A stretch of 64,000 nt of DNA, from contig NZ_BCXG01000024.1 of assembly GCF_001894985.1 (NCBI RefSeq), positions 1 to 64,000 of the forward strand, written 5' to 3'. The stretch comes from Rhodococcus tukisamuensis NBRC 100609 (GTDB lineage Bacteria > Actinomycetota > Actinomycetes > Mycobacteriales > Mycobacteriaceae). This document shows positions 50,441 through 60,617 of this stretch, piece by piece (position 1 is the stretch's first letter; every line of letters begins with the position of its first letter). The notes below the pieces were generated by a model. It saw nothing but the letters and a program-made list of their open reading frames with translations, was not told the DNA's origin and did no database searches. The position numbers and the translations under genes are program-made.

Positions 50441-53400
50441 TCAAGGTTGCTTGACGACGAGGATGTCCTCGCGCAGCTTCTTGTTGGTCCTGCACCGGTT
50501 CGTGTCCTTCATGATCTTGAACACCGCCTTGTGTGCGTCGTCGTTCGGGACCTCGAACTCGCTTCGCTCCCAGGTTGTGAGGTAGCTGTACTTGCCGCCC
50601 AGATCGTTCAGAATTGCCACGATCTCGGGCGCGGTGGGAGCTGCGATGTGGAGCAGCCGAACAGTGAGATCCGCGTCCTTGCTGGTCGTGGCGACCCGGC
50701 GAATTTGCTCCACAGGAAGGCGAGTGTTGCCCTGGATGGCAAACCGGGCCGCGGCAGCCAGGGCCTTGCCGTCGTCGGTCGGGACGAAGTTCGCCAGGCC
50801 CTGGAGTATCTGCTGGCCAATCTTGCTGCTGGTCGCGGGATCCTCGAAGAGGTCGGTGACCATCCCGTCGACCAGGTCGGGGGAAAGGAACTTGTCGACC
50901 TCGTTCGAGGCGACAATGGCGGGGCCGAGGGCAGCCCATCCGCCCTGGCGAAGGTGTGTGAAGGTGGCGACATCGTCCGGAACCAGTTCGCCCTTGACGA
51001 GGAGCGCGAGTAGGTTGCTCTTCTCCGGGGTGATCTGTGTGGCCGGGAGCCACTCTTCGAGCCCGAGGCTCTGTACGAGCTGGACTCGGTCCTCGGGGCG
51101 TGGGATGCCATGCGCGGCGTTGAGCACGGCGACGGCAGCCGTGGCGGCGGCCTCTTCATCGCGGGGGGCATCCGACCCATCGTCGGTGTAGATCACGCCG
51201 CCGGCGAGCAGGAGTTGGCCGAGGCTCTCGTCGATGACTCCGACCTCGGCGCGGTAGGCGTCGAGATTGGCCAGCGATGCACGAAACAGCTTGGCGGACG
51301 CCAGCGCTGGCCAGGTCGACGTGGGCGCGTCGGCCAGTTGCCGCAGCGAGCTGTCGGGAGACGCAGTCGCGGTGAGCCGCTCGAGTGTCTCGTCGTCCTC
51401 TACCGAGGCCTCAAGTGCATCAATGAGTGTCGCAGAGGTCAGCGTCGAGTAGTCGCTGTCGTCGTCTGATTCGACGGCGTCGAGGTAGGTTCCGAGGTTC
51501 GACAAGCAGTATTGGTAGATGGTGTCGTTGTCGCGAACGCCGTCCAGCGTCACCCGGCCGTTGATGTTGAGCGCCGTACGCAGGTTGTCGACAGTCAGCT
51601 CGTACAAGTTGTTGTCCACGATGAGTGTCCGCAGCACTTCGTGCACGCCGTCGAGGCTGGGCAGAAGGATCTGAGCGCGTCGCAGTATGGTCACGACCGT
51701 GTTCAGATCAGACTCGGTTCGGGTCTCGGCAAATGCTGGCATCTTCTTGTACTGCGAGACCAGGAAATCGCCGACGGCGGGCCCGAGGTCGTAGGCGCCC
51801 GCAGAGTCGGCGGCTACGAGTGCGGCATCTACGAGTTCAGTGCGTGCGTCAGCGGGTACGCCCTCGTCGGAGACGAGGTAGGTGAACACGTCGTGCCACT
51901 GTTGCCGGCTTAGCCGCGCTGCCAGTCGGGTCCGCTCGACGTTCGAGGTGAAGAATGCCGCCAGGAACTGCTTCGCTTCACTCCCGAAGTTCGAGGTCAG
52001 GTGCTTCACGACCTCGTCCGCCCGCTCGATGTTCTCGGCGAGGAGGTAGTCGACCAGTTGAACGTTGTAGGCGCTGATGGTGCGAGTGAAGTCCTCGTCA
52101 GCTTCGACCAGCAGGTTCGCGAACGCGCCGGGGCTGGTGAACTGGTAGTTGATGTCCATGCTGTTGGTCTGAACGGTCTGCACAATGAACGTCGCCACGT
52201 CGACTCCGGTGAAGTCGCCATAGAACTGCGCAGCGTAGAGAGTGAAATTCCGGTCGATGTAGCCCTGCCTGACGAGCTCGCGTGCGAGGCCCGAATTCAA
52301 GTTCCTGTCCACGAGTGCGCCGAAGGTCAGCTCCGCGGTCTCCTCGTCCTCATCCTCGCTCGGGACGGTGATTGTGAACGTGTCGGCGTTGACAAGGTCC
52401 TGGAAGTCGGTACCGCGGAGATTCTCGATCTCGCGGTCGAGTCGCTGTATTTCCTCTTGGAGCGCCTCGGTGTTCCTGTCCTCCCACCGACCGTGCAGGA
52501 ATTCAGGAAACAGGTCCTCGAGATGTTCCTGGGTCAACGTGATGAGCGTCGCGGGACCGCTGTACTGCGGGCGCGCCGCTTGTATGGTGATGACGGATGT
52601 GGCGACGACGGTTTCCCAGAACGCGTGCGCGATCACTTCGTCACCGCTGTACGTGTTCGTCCCGACGGCGAAGCTCAATTCCCAATCCACAAACCCAGGG
52701 TTCTGGTCACGTAGAGACTTCCCGATTCCTATCAGCCGTTTGCCAAGCTGCTTCGCGAACGGGTCGACGGCAGGCGGAGGCATTCTTCTTGCCAGCAGGT
52801 CTCGCTTGGTCTGCTCGCGGTCCGCGACTGAGGTTGCGACGAGCGCGCGGTGATAGTCGTACAGGCGGTCGAGGTTGCTGGAGCGACGCGAGATGTTCTC
52901 GAAATCCTCCAGATGGAAGTTCTTGTAGGCGACCAGTGCGAAGAGGTGACTGGGAGAGAGCTCGGGCGCGACCTTGTCCGACTGCAGCAGACGCTCGGCG
53001 AATACGAGGTACTCGTTGCACATGTTCAGCAGGAGGCGCTTGTCAGTGGCGTGCTTGGCGACTAGTTCGACCAGCGGACGCTCGATGCCGGCGACGCCCG
53101 CCTCCTGCAGGAGCTGATGTAGGTGCTCGCGGGCAGTGCGGTGCGAGATGAATGGCACGATCGGGATGACGATTTCGAAGAACTTGGTCCGGTTCGCGCG
53201 GACGGTCTCGGCCCGAGCGGCGTCGTCACCATCCTCGGCCGTGTCCTCGCCGATCTTCTCGAACAGGCTGTCGCGCATTGCGTAGATGAATCGGAGGGGC
53301 TTCTTGCCCTTCTTGATCTTCTTGAGCCGCTTCGGGGTGTTGTTGAGGAGGGTGTTGAGCTCACGAAGCGCCTCGAAGATCTGGGGGTTGTTGTAGCGGT

Positions 53401-54181
53401 CCAGATCCTCGAAGATGACGATGTCCGTGGGTTCCTGGTCGAAGAAGCGGACGATCTCGTCGAGGTGTTCGTCGAAGTAGGTGTGGCTCGGCTCCGACAG
53501 TGTCAGAGCCGCGCCTGCTGCGGACACGTTGGAGACCATGAACCGGTTGTAGGTGACTGTCCGCAGAACCGAGAGCACCACGACGAGTAGGACGGCCACC
53601 CCTGCCCACACCAGCGCCTGCTCGACACCGGAGTGATCTGGTCCGGTTGCCATCTGCGAGGGCAGGTGCCCGAGCAGCGTCAACAACCCCCCGAGCACGC
53701 CGACGAACAGGACGGACTCAAGAACTGGCCGCCACCACGGCAGGGGGCCACGCAGGCTGAACCGCGAGTGGCGGAGTGTGCGTGTTCGGGCGCTGTAGAT
53801 CAGTTGCTTGAGTACCTCCTTCTGGATGCGGTTGGTTAGCGACACGTCCTCCGAGTCGGGCGCCAGGGTGGATACAGCTAGCCGAAGCGATGAATCTGCA
53901 TGCTTTTCCTGGAACTCGTCGAGCACGCTTGACTTGCCGGTTCCGTACCGTCCACTGAGGGCAATGTTGCGGTTCTTGGGATCCTGGACCGCCTTCTCCA
54001 GATGGCCCAAGTAGGTCTTGTGCTGGGCTGCATCATATTGTGGCGCCAAGGATTTCAGTGTCACCTGGGCAGTGACCTTGCTTGGCATCTTCTGCTGCAA
54101 CGCCGTGGCCGCATCGGGCGCACCTGCAATGGCACCTGACGATCTTCCGGGGGCATTTGCGCGGCGATTGATGTCGCTCAC
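50441..54181 (-). CDS. YobI-like membrane-associated P-loop NTPase (about 1250 aa)
   Basis: A very large conflict-type ATPase. The Walker A motif is LSGRYGTGKSSVLDEF (near residue 80), then two transmembrane helices (VLFVGVLGGLLTLLGHL; LVWAGVAVLLVVVLSVL) inserted in the NTPase domain, and Walker B IVIFEDLDRYNNPQIFEAL. The last 700 residues are helical repeats probably used for sensing. This layout fits YobI-type NTPases of suspected anti-phage function. A start at 54208 is open, but AGGAAG precedes the GTG at 54181. No partner gene is visible. Confidence 0.82.
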   Translation of the reverse strand: MSDINRRANAPGRSSGAIAGAPDAATALQQKMPSKVTAQVTLKSLAPQYDAAQHKTYLGHLEKAVQDPKNRNIALSGRYGTGKSSVLDEFQEKHADSSLRLAVSTLAPDSEDVSLTNRIQKEVLKQLIYSARTRTLRHSRFSLRGPLPWWRPVLESVLFVGVLGGLLTLLGHLPSQMATGPDHSGVEQALVWAGVAVLLVVVLSVLRTVTYNRFMVSNVSAAGAALTLSEPSHTYFDEHLDEIVRFFDQEPTDIVIFEDLDRYNNPQIFEALRELNTLLNNTPKRLKKIKKGKKPLRFIYAMRDSLFEKIGEDTAEDGDDAARAETVRANRTKFFEIVIPIVPFISHRTAREHLHQLLQEAGVAGIERPLVELVAKHATDKRLLLNMCNEYLVFAERLLQSDKVAPELSPSHLFALVAYKNFHLEDFENISRRSSNLDRLYDYHRALVATSVADREQTKRDLLARRMPPPAVDPFAKQLGKRLIGIGKSLRDQNPGFVDWELSFAVGTNTYSGDEVIAHAFWETVVATSVITIQAARPQYSGPATLITLTQEHLEDLFPEFLHGRWEDRNTEALQEEIQRLDREIENLRGTDFQDLVNADTFTITVPSEDEDEETAELTFGALVDRNLNSGLARELVRQGYIDRNFTLYAAQFYGDFTGVDVATFIVQTVQTNSMDINYQFTSPGAFANLLVEADEDFTRTISAYNVQLVDYLLAENIERADEVVKHLTSNFGSEAKQFLAAFFTSNVERTRLAARLSRQQWHDVFTYLVSDEGVPADARTELVDAALVAADSAGAYDLGPAVGDFLVSQYKKMPAFAETRTESDLNTVVTILRRAQILLPSLDGVHEVLRTLIVDNNLYELTVDNLRTALNINGRVTLDGVRDNDTIYQYCLSNLGTYLDAVESDDDSDYSTLTSATLIDALEASVEDDETLERLTATASPDSSLRQLADAPTSTWPALASAKLFRASLANLDAYRAEVGVIDESLGQLLLAGGVIYTDDGSDAPRDEEAAATAAVAVLNAAHGIPRPEDRVQLVQSLGLEEWLPATQITPEKSNLLALLVKGELVPDDVATFTHLRQGGWAALGPAIVASNEVDKFLSPDLVDGMVTDLFEDPATSSKIGQQILQGLANFVPTDDGKALAAAARFAIQGNTRLPVEQIRRVATTSKDADLTVRLLHIAAPTAPEIVAILNDLGGKYSYLTTWERSEFEVPNDDAHKAVFKIMKDTNRCRTNKKLREDILVVKQP

Positions 54182-54507
54182 TGACTTCCTTTCGAATGGG
54201 GTCGACATGCGATGACTGTCTGCTCATTCCAATGGGCAAAGCGATCACCGCGCCGCGCTGATCGAGCTGCGCTCAGGGTAAACGAGACCAAACGACTGAG
54301 GACCCCGAGTGTGTCGGTCGCGAGCCTCCGGATGTCATCGTCTGCATCCGAGTTGGATGGATTCGGGGTTGGGTACTCGGTCCGTGACAACCAAAGAGGT
54401 GGTGCTGGCAGGGGCTAACCGCGCTGATCTCGTGCGGTAGGCGAGTGTGATTGTAGGAATGTGGGGATAGCGTGGGAGTGCATCCGAATCGCGATTGAAA
54501 GGGTCGG

Positions 54508-55143
54508 GTGGTCGTGATGGTCGAGATGGCGAACGGGACGGCGGAAGCCCGTTACCTGCGCGGCGAGGTCGGCTTCGAGGATGCGTTGCGGGAGGTGACA
54601 GGTATCGACATCGGTCGCGACGACTTCGCTGAGATCCTGCGCGGCCTCGCCGGCCGCAGTCCCGGTAGTCCGGAGCTCTCCGACCACGACGCCGGCGTCC
54701 TCGCCAGCGCCGGGTTCGTCGAGGACCCGATGGCTACTACTGGGGCTCGACTGGATCGCGCCACCCGTATGCAGGACCTGGTCCGCCGTAGTCTGTCGGT
54801 CGCTGAGGCCGCGGACCGTCTCGGGGTCACCCCGCCCCGAATCCGTCAGCGACTGTCCGATGGCACGTTGTGGGCGTTCGGGGAGGGACGCAGTCGACTT
54901 CTTCCGCCGGCTCAGTTCGCGGCCTCCGGTGCGGTTCCCCACATCGAGCGAATCGCGCCGCTGCTCGCGAAGACCCTGCATCCCCTGACCGTGCAAGCGC
55001 TGCTCACTGAGCCGCAGCCATCCCTGCATATCGAGGGTCGGCCGGTATCGATCGTGGCGTGGCTGACCGGCTGCGCGGGCACCGCGGCAGAAATTGAGCA
55101 GGCTGCCGATGTCGTCATCGCGGCTGAGTGGGAATCTGCGTAG
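54508..55143 (+). CDS. HTH DNA-binding protein resembling RES-type antitoxins
   Basis: A 211-residue protein. The helix-turn-helix lies at about residues 95-115 (LSVAEAADRLGVTPPRIRQ), followed by LWAFGEGRSRLLPPAQF and a C-terminal domain ending VSIVAWLTGCAGTA. Actinobacterial proteins of this type often precede a RES-domain toxin. Here no toxin follows; the next DNA is the flank of cassette 3. It may be an orphan antitoxin or a regulator. GAAAGG precedes the GTG. Confidence 0.65.
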   Translation: MVVMVEMANGTAEARYLRGEVGFEDALREVTGIDIGRDDFAEILRGLAGRSPGSPELSDHDAGVLASAGFVEDPMATTGARLDRATRMQDLVRRSLSVAEAADRLGVTPPRIRQRLSDGTLWAFGEGRSRLLPPAQFAASGAVPHIERIAPLLAKTLHPLTVQALLTEPQPSLHIEGRPVSIVAWLTGCAGTAAEIEQAADVVIAAEWESA

Positions 55144-55569
55144 CGCATCTTAGCCAGGTAGACAACAAGTTTCGATCCGAGTACGGCTTGAAATGCGGTG
55201 ATCATCCCGCGTGCAGCGGCGTCATATGAGGGTGTGCGTCTGCCATCACGCTTCGTTTCCGTCTGCCCGTTGCGCAGCCGATGGCGGCGCACCGGGCGCC
55301 GTCCCCAGGTAGGCGCCCGATGTTGCCGTAGCTGTAACGTCGGGGCCCTCCGCTGGCGCTACAACCCGCGTCGCCCCGTTGCGGCGGCGCTCCGGGTGAT
55401 CCGCTCGCAATATCTGCTGCGGCTCGCAGTTCCAAATTTAGGCGCGTATCACGCAGTTGACGAGAAGAGATTGGACGCGTCATGCCCTGAGCAGTAGTGC
55501 GTTCGCTCCCGATTTGTTCTGCGGACGCGTTTCGCGATCCGGAATCGGGGACTAGCGTGGGTGTTGGCA
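55144..55569. other. Left flank of cassette 3 without a gene
   Basis: No supported gene. 55338-55440 (ACGTCGGGGCCCTCCGCTGG and following) resembles 6075-6180 left of cassette 1, so the conserved left flank of the cassettes may begin about 500 bp before gene A. Confidence 0.5.
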
Positions 55570-55839
55570 CCACCTCAGGTCATCCGACAACTCGGTGCGC
55601 GTCCGCGCACACCGAGTACCGAAGTCGGTCCTCGTCAGGGTGGTGATCAGTATTCGCCTCTAATACCTCGAAGGACACCGAGTAGCAGTCGGTGTCCTTG
55701 TGTATTCGTCAGCCAGGATCCTGCGGGATCGCATGTGACTCATGAGGTTGTGATCACTCATGACAGTACTCCTCTGCGCCCGAACGGCGCCAGGACCTTC
55801 ACGGTGCACTGCCCATGCTGATGGTCGAGGTTGTCGGTG
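55570..55839 (+). promoter_or_regulatory. Structured leader of recombination cassette 3
   Basis: ACCACCTCAGG; a hairpin of its own sequence (ACTCGGT...ACCGAGT with GCGC/GCGC inside, 55590-55617); AGGGTGGTGATC; the perfect AAGGACACCGA / TCGGTGTCCTT hairpin (55671-55699); and the CATGAG-CTCATG block with ACTCCTCTGCGCCC. Most similar to the leader of cassette 1. Confidence 0.6.
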
Positions 55840-56798
<959 letters not shown>

Positions 56799-56799
<1 letters not shown>

Positions 56800-57728
56800 T
56801 GACGCCTCGGACACCGGTGGAGAGCATCGAGTTGTATACCCCGCACATGCCGGCACAGGAGTGGGAGGCGATCGGGCCGTTCGTGCGGGACGTCGTCCGG
56901 CGAGGGTTCGCGGCGACGCAGGTAGCGCAGGTGGCGATGGGCCAAATAGGGATGGTGACATCACTGGTGCGGTGGGCACTCGAACAGGGTTTGCCACTCG
57001 ACGTCGAGCAGATCTTCCAGCCGGCGACGGTCAACCGATATGCCGTCACGATCCCGGGGTTGTCCGAGTCGACGCGGTGCACGCGCCGGGCCACGCTGAC
57101 GTCACTGTCGCGCCGGATCACTCGTGCCGCTCCGTGGGAGCCGCAACGTGCGGTGCTGCACTATCCCCGTACAGCGAATCCGTACACGCCTGCGGAGGTG
57201 TCTCGTCTGCTGTGGTGGGCCCCGCGGCAGGTGAACGCGGTGCGCCGACGAGGGCTTGCTGCTGCGGTGGCGCTCGGGGTGGGTGCGGGCCTTCGAGGCA
57301 CCGAGATGCTGTCAGTCAGTTCGTCGGACGTCCGGGAACGCGGCGACTACGTGATCGTGGCGGTACGGGGTCAGAATGCGAGACAAGTCCCGGTACGTCC
57401 GGCGTATGCCGGCGCGGTGCTCGAAGCGGCAGAGAATGCGCACGGTGGTCAGTTGTTCCACGATCCACTCCCACCGGTCAATGCCGTTGGGAAGGTGCTG
57501 GATCGCTGTGAGGTCCCCGAGACACTGAGGCCGCTGACGTCATCCCGGCTGCGGTTGACGTGGGAGTGCGCGATGATCCAGGCTGTTCCGTTGCCCGTAT
57601 TCATGAGGATGTCCGGGCACACCGGGACCTGGAGACTCGCCGACATTCTGGGCGGAGTGCGACCGCGCACCCGACCGTGGTGGACTGCAGCGGAATTGGA
57701 GGCACTTGCGCAGGCGGTGCCATGGTGA
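56799..57728 (+). CDS. Cassette 3 protein B: tyrosine-recombinase-like protein without nucleophile
   Basis: A 309-residue homologue closest to copy 1 (ELYTPHMPAQEWEAIGPFV). Arm-I Arg in GAGLRGTEML, second Arg in SSRLRLTWE, and a His in MSGHTGTW at the normal LGH distance (22 residues after the Arg). No Tyr follows. Of the three B proteins it keeps the most complete non-nucleophile set. Confidence 0.8.
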
Positions 57729-59452
57729 CTAGGAAGAGGCACCCGCCGCGCCGCCGCCACCGTGGTGGAGGAGTGGACGCCGGCCGGGTCCGGCGCCTGC
57801 ACGAGGTGAGCACCGCCGTGTACCGCACCGAACCTTGGCGGTTCAAACGGGTTATGGCCATGTTCGGACACTGCTCCGCAAGCGATTTCGTACGCGAAGT
57901 GTTCGAGCATCGTCGTGGTGCGCACCGGGTGTTCACCGCCGCCGCCTTCCTCGCCGCCTACGTCCTCACTCCGATGCTCGGCATCCCGATGCATCAGACG
58001 AACGTGACCGCGGTCGTGCGCGGGTGGACCGCTTCGCAGCGGCGAGCGGTGGGAATCCCACCCCACGCGGATATCAAGTACAAGTCGGTCAACGACGCGT
58101 TGCGCCGTCTGATGTGGGCGTGCCTGTCTCCCCGGTATCCGGAGTGGGACGAACGCACCTTCGCGCAGGCGTTGCTCGACGCGTCCCTGTGGTGCCATCC
58201 ACCGACCGGTGCCGTCGCCCTGGACTCGACCGACGTCTCGACCTGGGGCAGGGTTCGATACCGCAAACCAGTGGTGGATGCCGATCCTGACGGGTTGCCA
58301 CCGCCAGATCACCCCCTCGCGCCACCGGACCCCAATCATCCACATGCCCGCCGACGAGGGCATCACCTCCCGAACGCGCCCGTCGGCCCAGACAGGCGCT
58401 GCATCTACACGGTAGATCTGACTGCTCGGATGGGTTGGCGCAGCTCCGAATTCGAGGAGACCTGCTACTTCTGTGGCTACGACCTGCACGCGATCACCGA
58501 TGTCCCATCCGCCCCAGGCCTCGGCCCGGTGGTGCACGTCGTGCGGGCGATGAACCTCGCGCCGGCGGGATCGCACAAAGGCATCGAAGGACTCGCCGCC
58601 GTACGGGCGTTGGGAGAAACGATCCCGAAGCCGCGCCAGTTGATCGCGGACCGTGCCTACAACCACGTCACCAACGAGACGTTCGCGATACCGGTCTGGC
58701 AACTCGGCTACACCACGATCTACGACCTGCACCTGAATCAGCGCGGGATGCATCCCGGACCCGAAGGCACGCACACCCTCTGGATCGACGGCGTCCTCTA
58801 CCCGGACAGCCTCCCGGAAGGTCTGTACGACCTCGACCCGATCGAGACAGACATGTCCGACGACGAACGGGAGCGCCTCGAGCGGCGTCATCAGGCGCGT
58901 CAGGCGTATGCCTTCGTTCCGCACGGGGCCCGCCATCCCGATGGGTCACGTCGCTACCGCGGGCCCGCGGTCGAACCGGCCCGGGTCCGCTGCCCAAACA
59001 ACCCTGTCTCGATGCGTGCGCCGCAGAGCATGCCGACGACCTCCTGCACGCGCGGTGAGGAATGTGGGTGCGGTCGCACGATCACCCTGCACGACACCGA
59101 CTACCCCGATCTGCGGATGCCGTTCCAACACGGGACCCTTGCGTGGGAGGAGTCGTATCACCGCAGGGTCGGCATCGAGAGTGTGTTCGCCGACCTGAAG
59201 CAGAACCGGCTGCACGTGCACCGCGGGTTCTTCCGCGGCTTGGGGATCCGGCGGTACACACTGCTTGTCGGGTTCACCCTCGCCGCGCTCAATCTTCTCA
59301 ACCTGCATGACTGGTACTGCAAGCATGAGCGTCTCGATCCGTGGGGCCGGTTCCTCGGTGAACCGGAACCAGCGCACACGCCACGCCGGCGGCGTCACCT
59401 CGTCTCCATGCACCCTGACGAGTCTTCGGCGGCAGCCGAATTCGGCAGATAG
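57722..59452 (+). CDS. Cassette 3 protein C: DDE transposase
   Basis: A 576-residue protein. Asp168 in VALDSTDVSTW, Asp309 in LIADRAYN, Glu485 in YHRRVGIESVFADLK, with Lys492. Nearly collinear with copy 1. The start overlaps the B stop by 7 nt. Its 3' end and downstream 240 bp are the source, or a sibling, of the fragment at 12701. Confidence 0.9.
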   Translation: MVTRKRHPPRRRHRGGGVDAGRVRRLHEVSTAVYRTEPWRFKRVMAMFGHCSASDFVREVFEHRRGAHRVFTAAAFLAAYVLTPMLGIPMHQTNVTAVVRGWTASQRRAVGIPPHADIKYKSVNDALRRLMWACLSPRYPEWDERTFAQALLDASLWCHPPTGAVALDSTDVSTWGRVRYRKPVVDADPDGLPPPDHPLAPPDPNHPHARRRGHHLPNAPVGPDRRCIYTVDLTARMGWRSSEFEETCYFCGYDLHAITDVPSAPGLGPVVHVVRAMNLAPAGSHKGIEGLAAVRALGETIPKPRQLIADRAYNHVTNETFAIPVWQLGYTTIYDLHLNQRGMHPGPEGTHTLWIDGVLYPDSLPEGLYDLDPIETDMSDDERERLERRHQARQAYAFVPHGARHPDGSRRYRGPAVEPARVRCPNNPVSMRAPQSMPTTSCTRGEECGCGRTITLHDTDYPDLRMPFQHGTLAWEESYHRRVGIESVFADLKQNRLHVHRGFFRGLGIRRYTLLVGFTLAALNLLNLHDWYCKHERLDPWGRFLGEPEPAHTPRRRRHLVSMHPDESSAAAEFGR

Positions 59453-59696
59453 CTACCCCGCCCCGGCAGCGAAATCCATGGATTCCGCGGCTCGACGTCG
59501 ACCACATCACGGAAGCGGCCGTCCGTAGCTGCTTCGGGATCGATATTCGGCCCAGTCTGGATGCGAATCGCGCCGTAATCGGGTCGGAGGTCCGCCGAAT
59601 CGGGCCAGCAAGGTCCAGTTGAGGGGAATCGGTCTCGGAAACCCGGCAGAGGGTCCAATTGGTGAACGCAACGGGCGTTGATGGGTGAACACCCTG
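59453..59696. repeat. Right end of cassette 3 meeting tRNA-Gly
   Basis: Conserved 240-bp tail, then the half-site GGTGAAC, 18 nt, and the left palindrome arm GGGTGAACACCC (59683-59694) with spacer TG-TGGAG. Instead of the right arm the sequence continues as the 3' end of tRNA-Gly. This is how an attachment-site junction should look after integration into the tRNA. Confidence 0.82.
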
Positions 59697-59770
59697 TGGA
59701 GCCGATGACGGGAATCGAACCCGCGTATTCAGCTTGGGAAGCTGATGTTCTACCATTGAACTACATCGGC
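59697..59770 (-). tRNA. tRNA-Gly (anticodon CCC)
   Basis: Reads 5'-GCCGATG, D-arm GTTC-AATGGTA-GAAC, anticodon arm TCAGC-TTCCCAA-GCTGA, variable ATAC, T-arm GCGGG-TTCGATT-CCCGT, acceptor CATCGGC, discriminator T and encoded CCA. All stems pair (one G-U). The loop places CCC at positions 34-36, decoding GGG. It serves as the integration target of the array; the insertion keeps the tRNA complete. The next gene to its right is dcd, as in related genomes. Confidence 0.95.
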
Positions 59771-59833
59771 ATGCAGGGCTTTTGGCACAGCGAACCACGC
59801 CAACCCCTGCGAGGCGCAACTGTAGCAGACAGG

Positions 59834-59841
59834 CATAATGT
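59834..59841 (+). promoter_or_regulatory. -10 box of dcd, leaderless transcript likely
   Basis: CATAATGT lies 6 nt before the GTG start of dcd, so transcription would begin at or very near the start codon. Leaderless messages are frequent in this group, and no ribosome site is present. Confidence 0.55.
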
Positions 59842-59847
59842 CTACCC

Positions 59848-60426
59848 GTGCTCCTCTCAGATCGTGACATCCGCGCAGAAATCGCCTCCAACCGACTGGG
59901 CCTTGATCCGTTCGACGACGCGATGGTCCAGCCCTCCAGCGTTGACGTCCGACTCGACCGCCTGTTCCGCGTGTTCAACAACACCCGGTACACGCACATC
60001 GACCCGGCCCAGCGGCAGGACGAGCTGACCACCCTGGTCGAACCCGCCGAGGGCGAGCCGTTCGTGCTGCACCCCGGGGAGTTCGTGCTCGGCTCCACCC
60101 TCGAGACGTGCTCCCTGCCCGACGACCTGGCAGGCCGACTCGAGGGCAAGTCGAGCCTGGGCCGCCTGGGCCTGCTCACCCACTCCACTGCGGGCTTCAT
60201 CGACCCGGGCTTCTCCGGGCACATCACGCTCGAACTCTCCAACGTGGCGAACCTGCCCATCACGCTGTGGCCGGGCATGAAGATCGGGCAGTTGTGCCTG
60301 ATCCGGCTCTCCAGCCCCGCGGAGCACCCGTACGGCAGCGCCGCGGTCGGCTCCAAGTACCAGGGACAGCGCGGCCCCACGCCGTCGAAGGCGTACCTGA
60401 ACTTCAACCGCACCGACACCCGCTAG
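59848..60426 (+). CDS. dcd: dCTP deaminase (bifunctional deaminase/dUTPase type)
   Basis: A 192-residue trimeric pyrimidine enzyme. It deaminates dCTP and, in the mycobacterial type, also hydrolyses dUTP to dUMP for thymidylate synthesis. Signatures: [50 protein letters not shown] and the C-terminal LNFNRTD. Length is standard. GTG start with no ribosome site. Position next to tRNA-Gly and before the UDP-glucose dehydrogenase matches the chromosomal order in Mycobacterium. Confidence 0.96.
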   Translation: MLLSDRDIRAEIASNRLGLDPFDDAMVQPSSVDVRLDRLFRVFNNTRYTHIDPAQRQDELTTLVEPAEGEPFVLHPGEFVLGSTLETCSLPDDLAGRLEGKSSLGRLGLLTHSTAGFIDPGFSGHITLELSNVANLPITLWPGMKIGQLCLIRLSSPAEHPYGSAAVGSKYQGQRGPTPSKAYLNFNRTDTR

Positions 60427-60617
60427 CGGCGCCGGCTCCGCACACCCCTTCTGGGCTGCGCACACGGGCGTTGTGCGTGTAGGTGCGCTGTGACGGGTGC
60501 AACGGGTGTGTGCGGACGCCGGCGCGACAGTTGCGGGCACCGGATGTACATCTCCTGTTGCCCGCCGCCTCGCCCGCGGTACCCGCCGCGCTCACCGCGG
60601 CGGACTACCAAGAAGGT

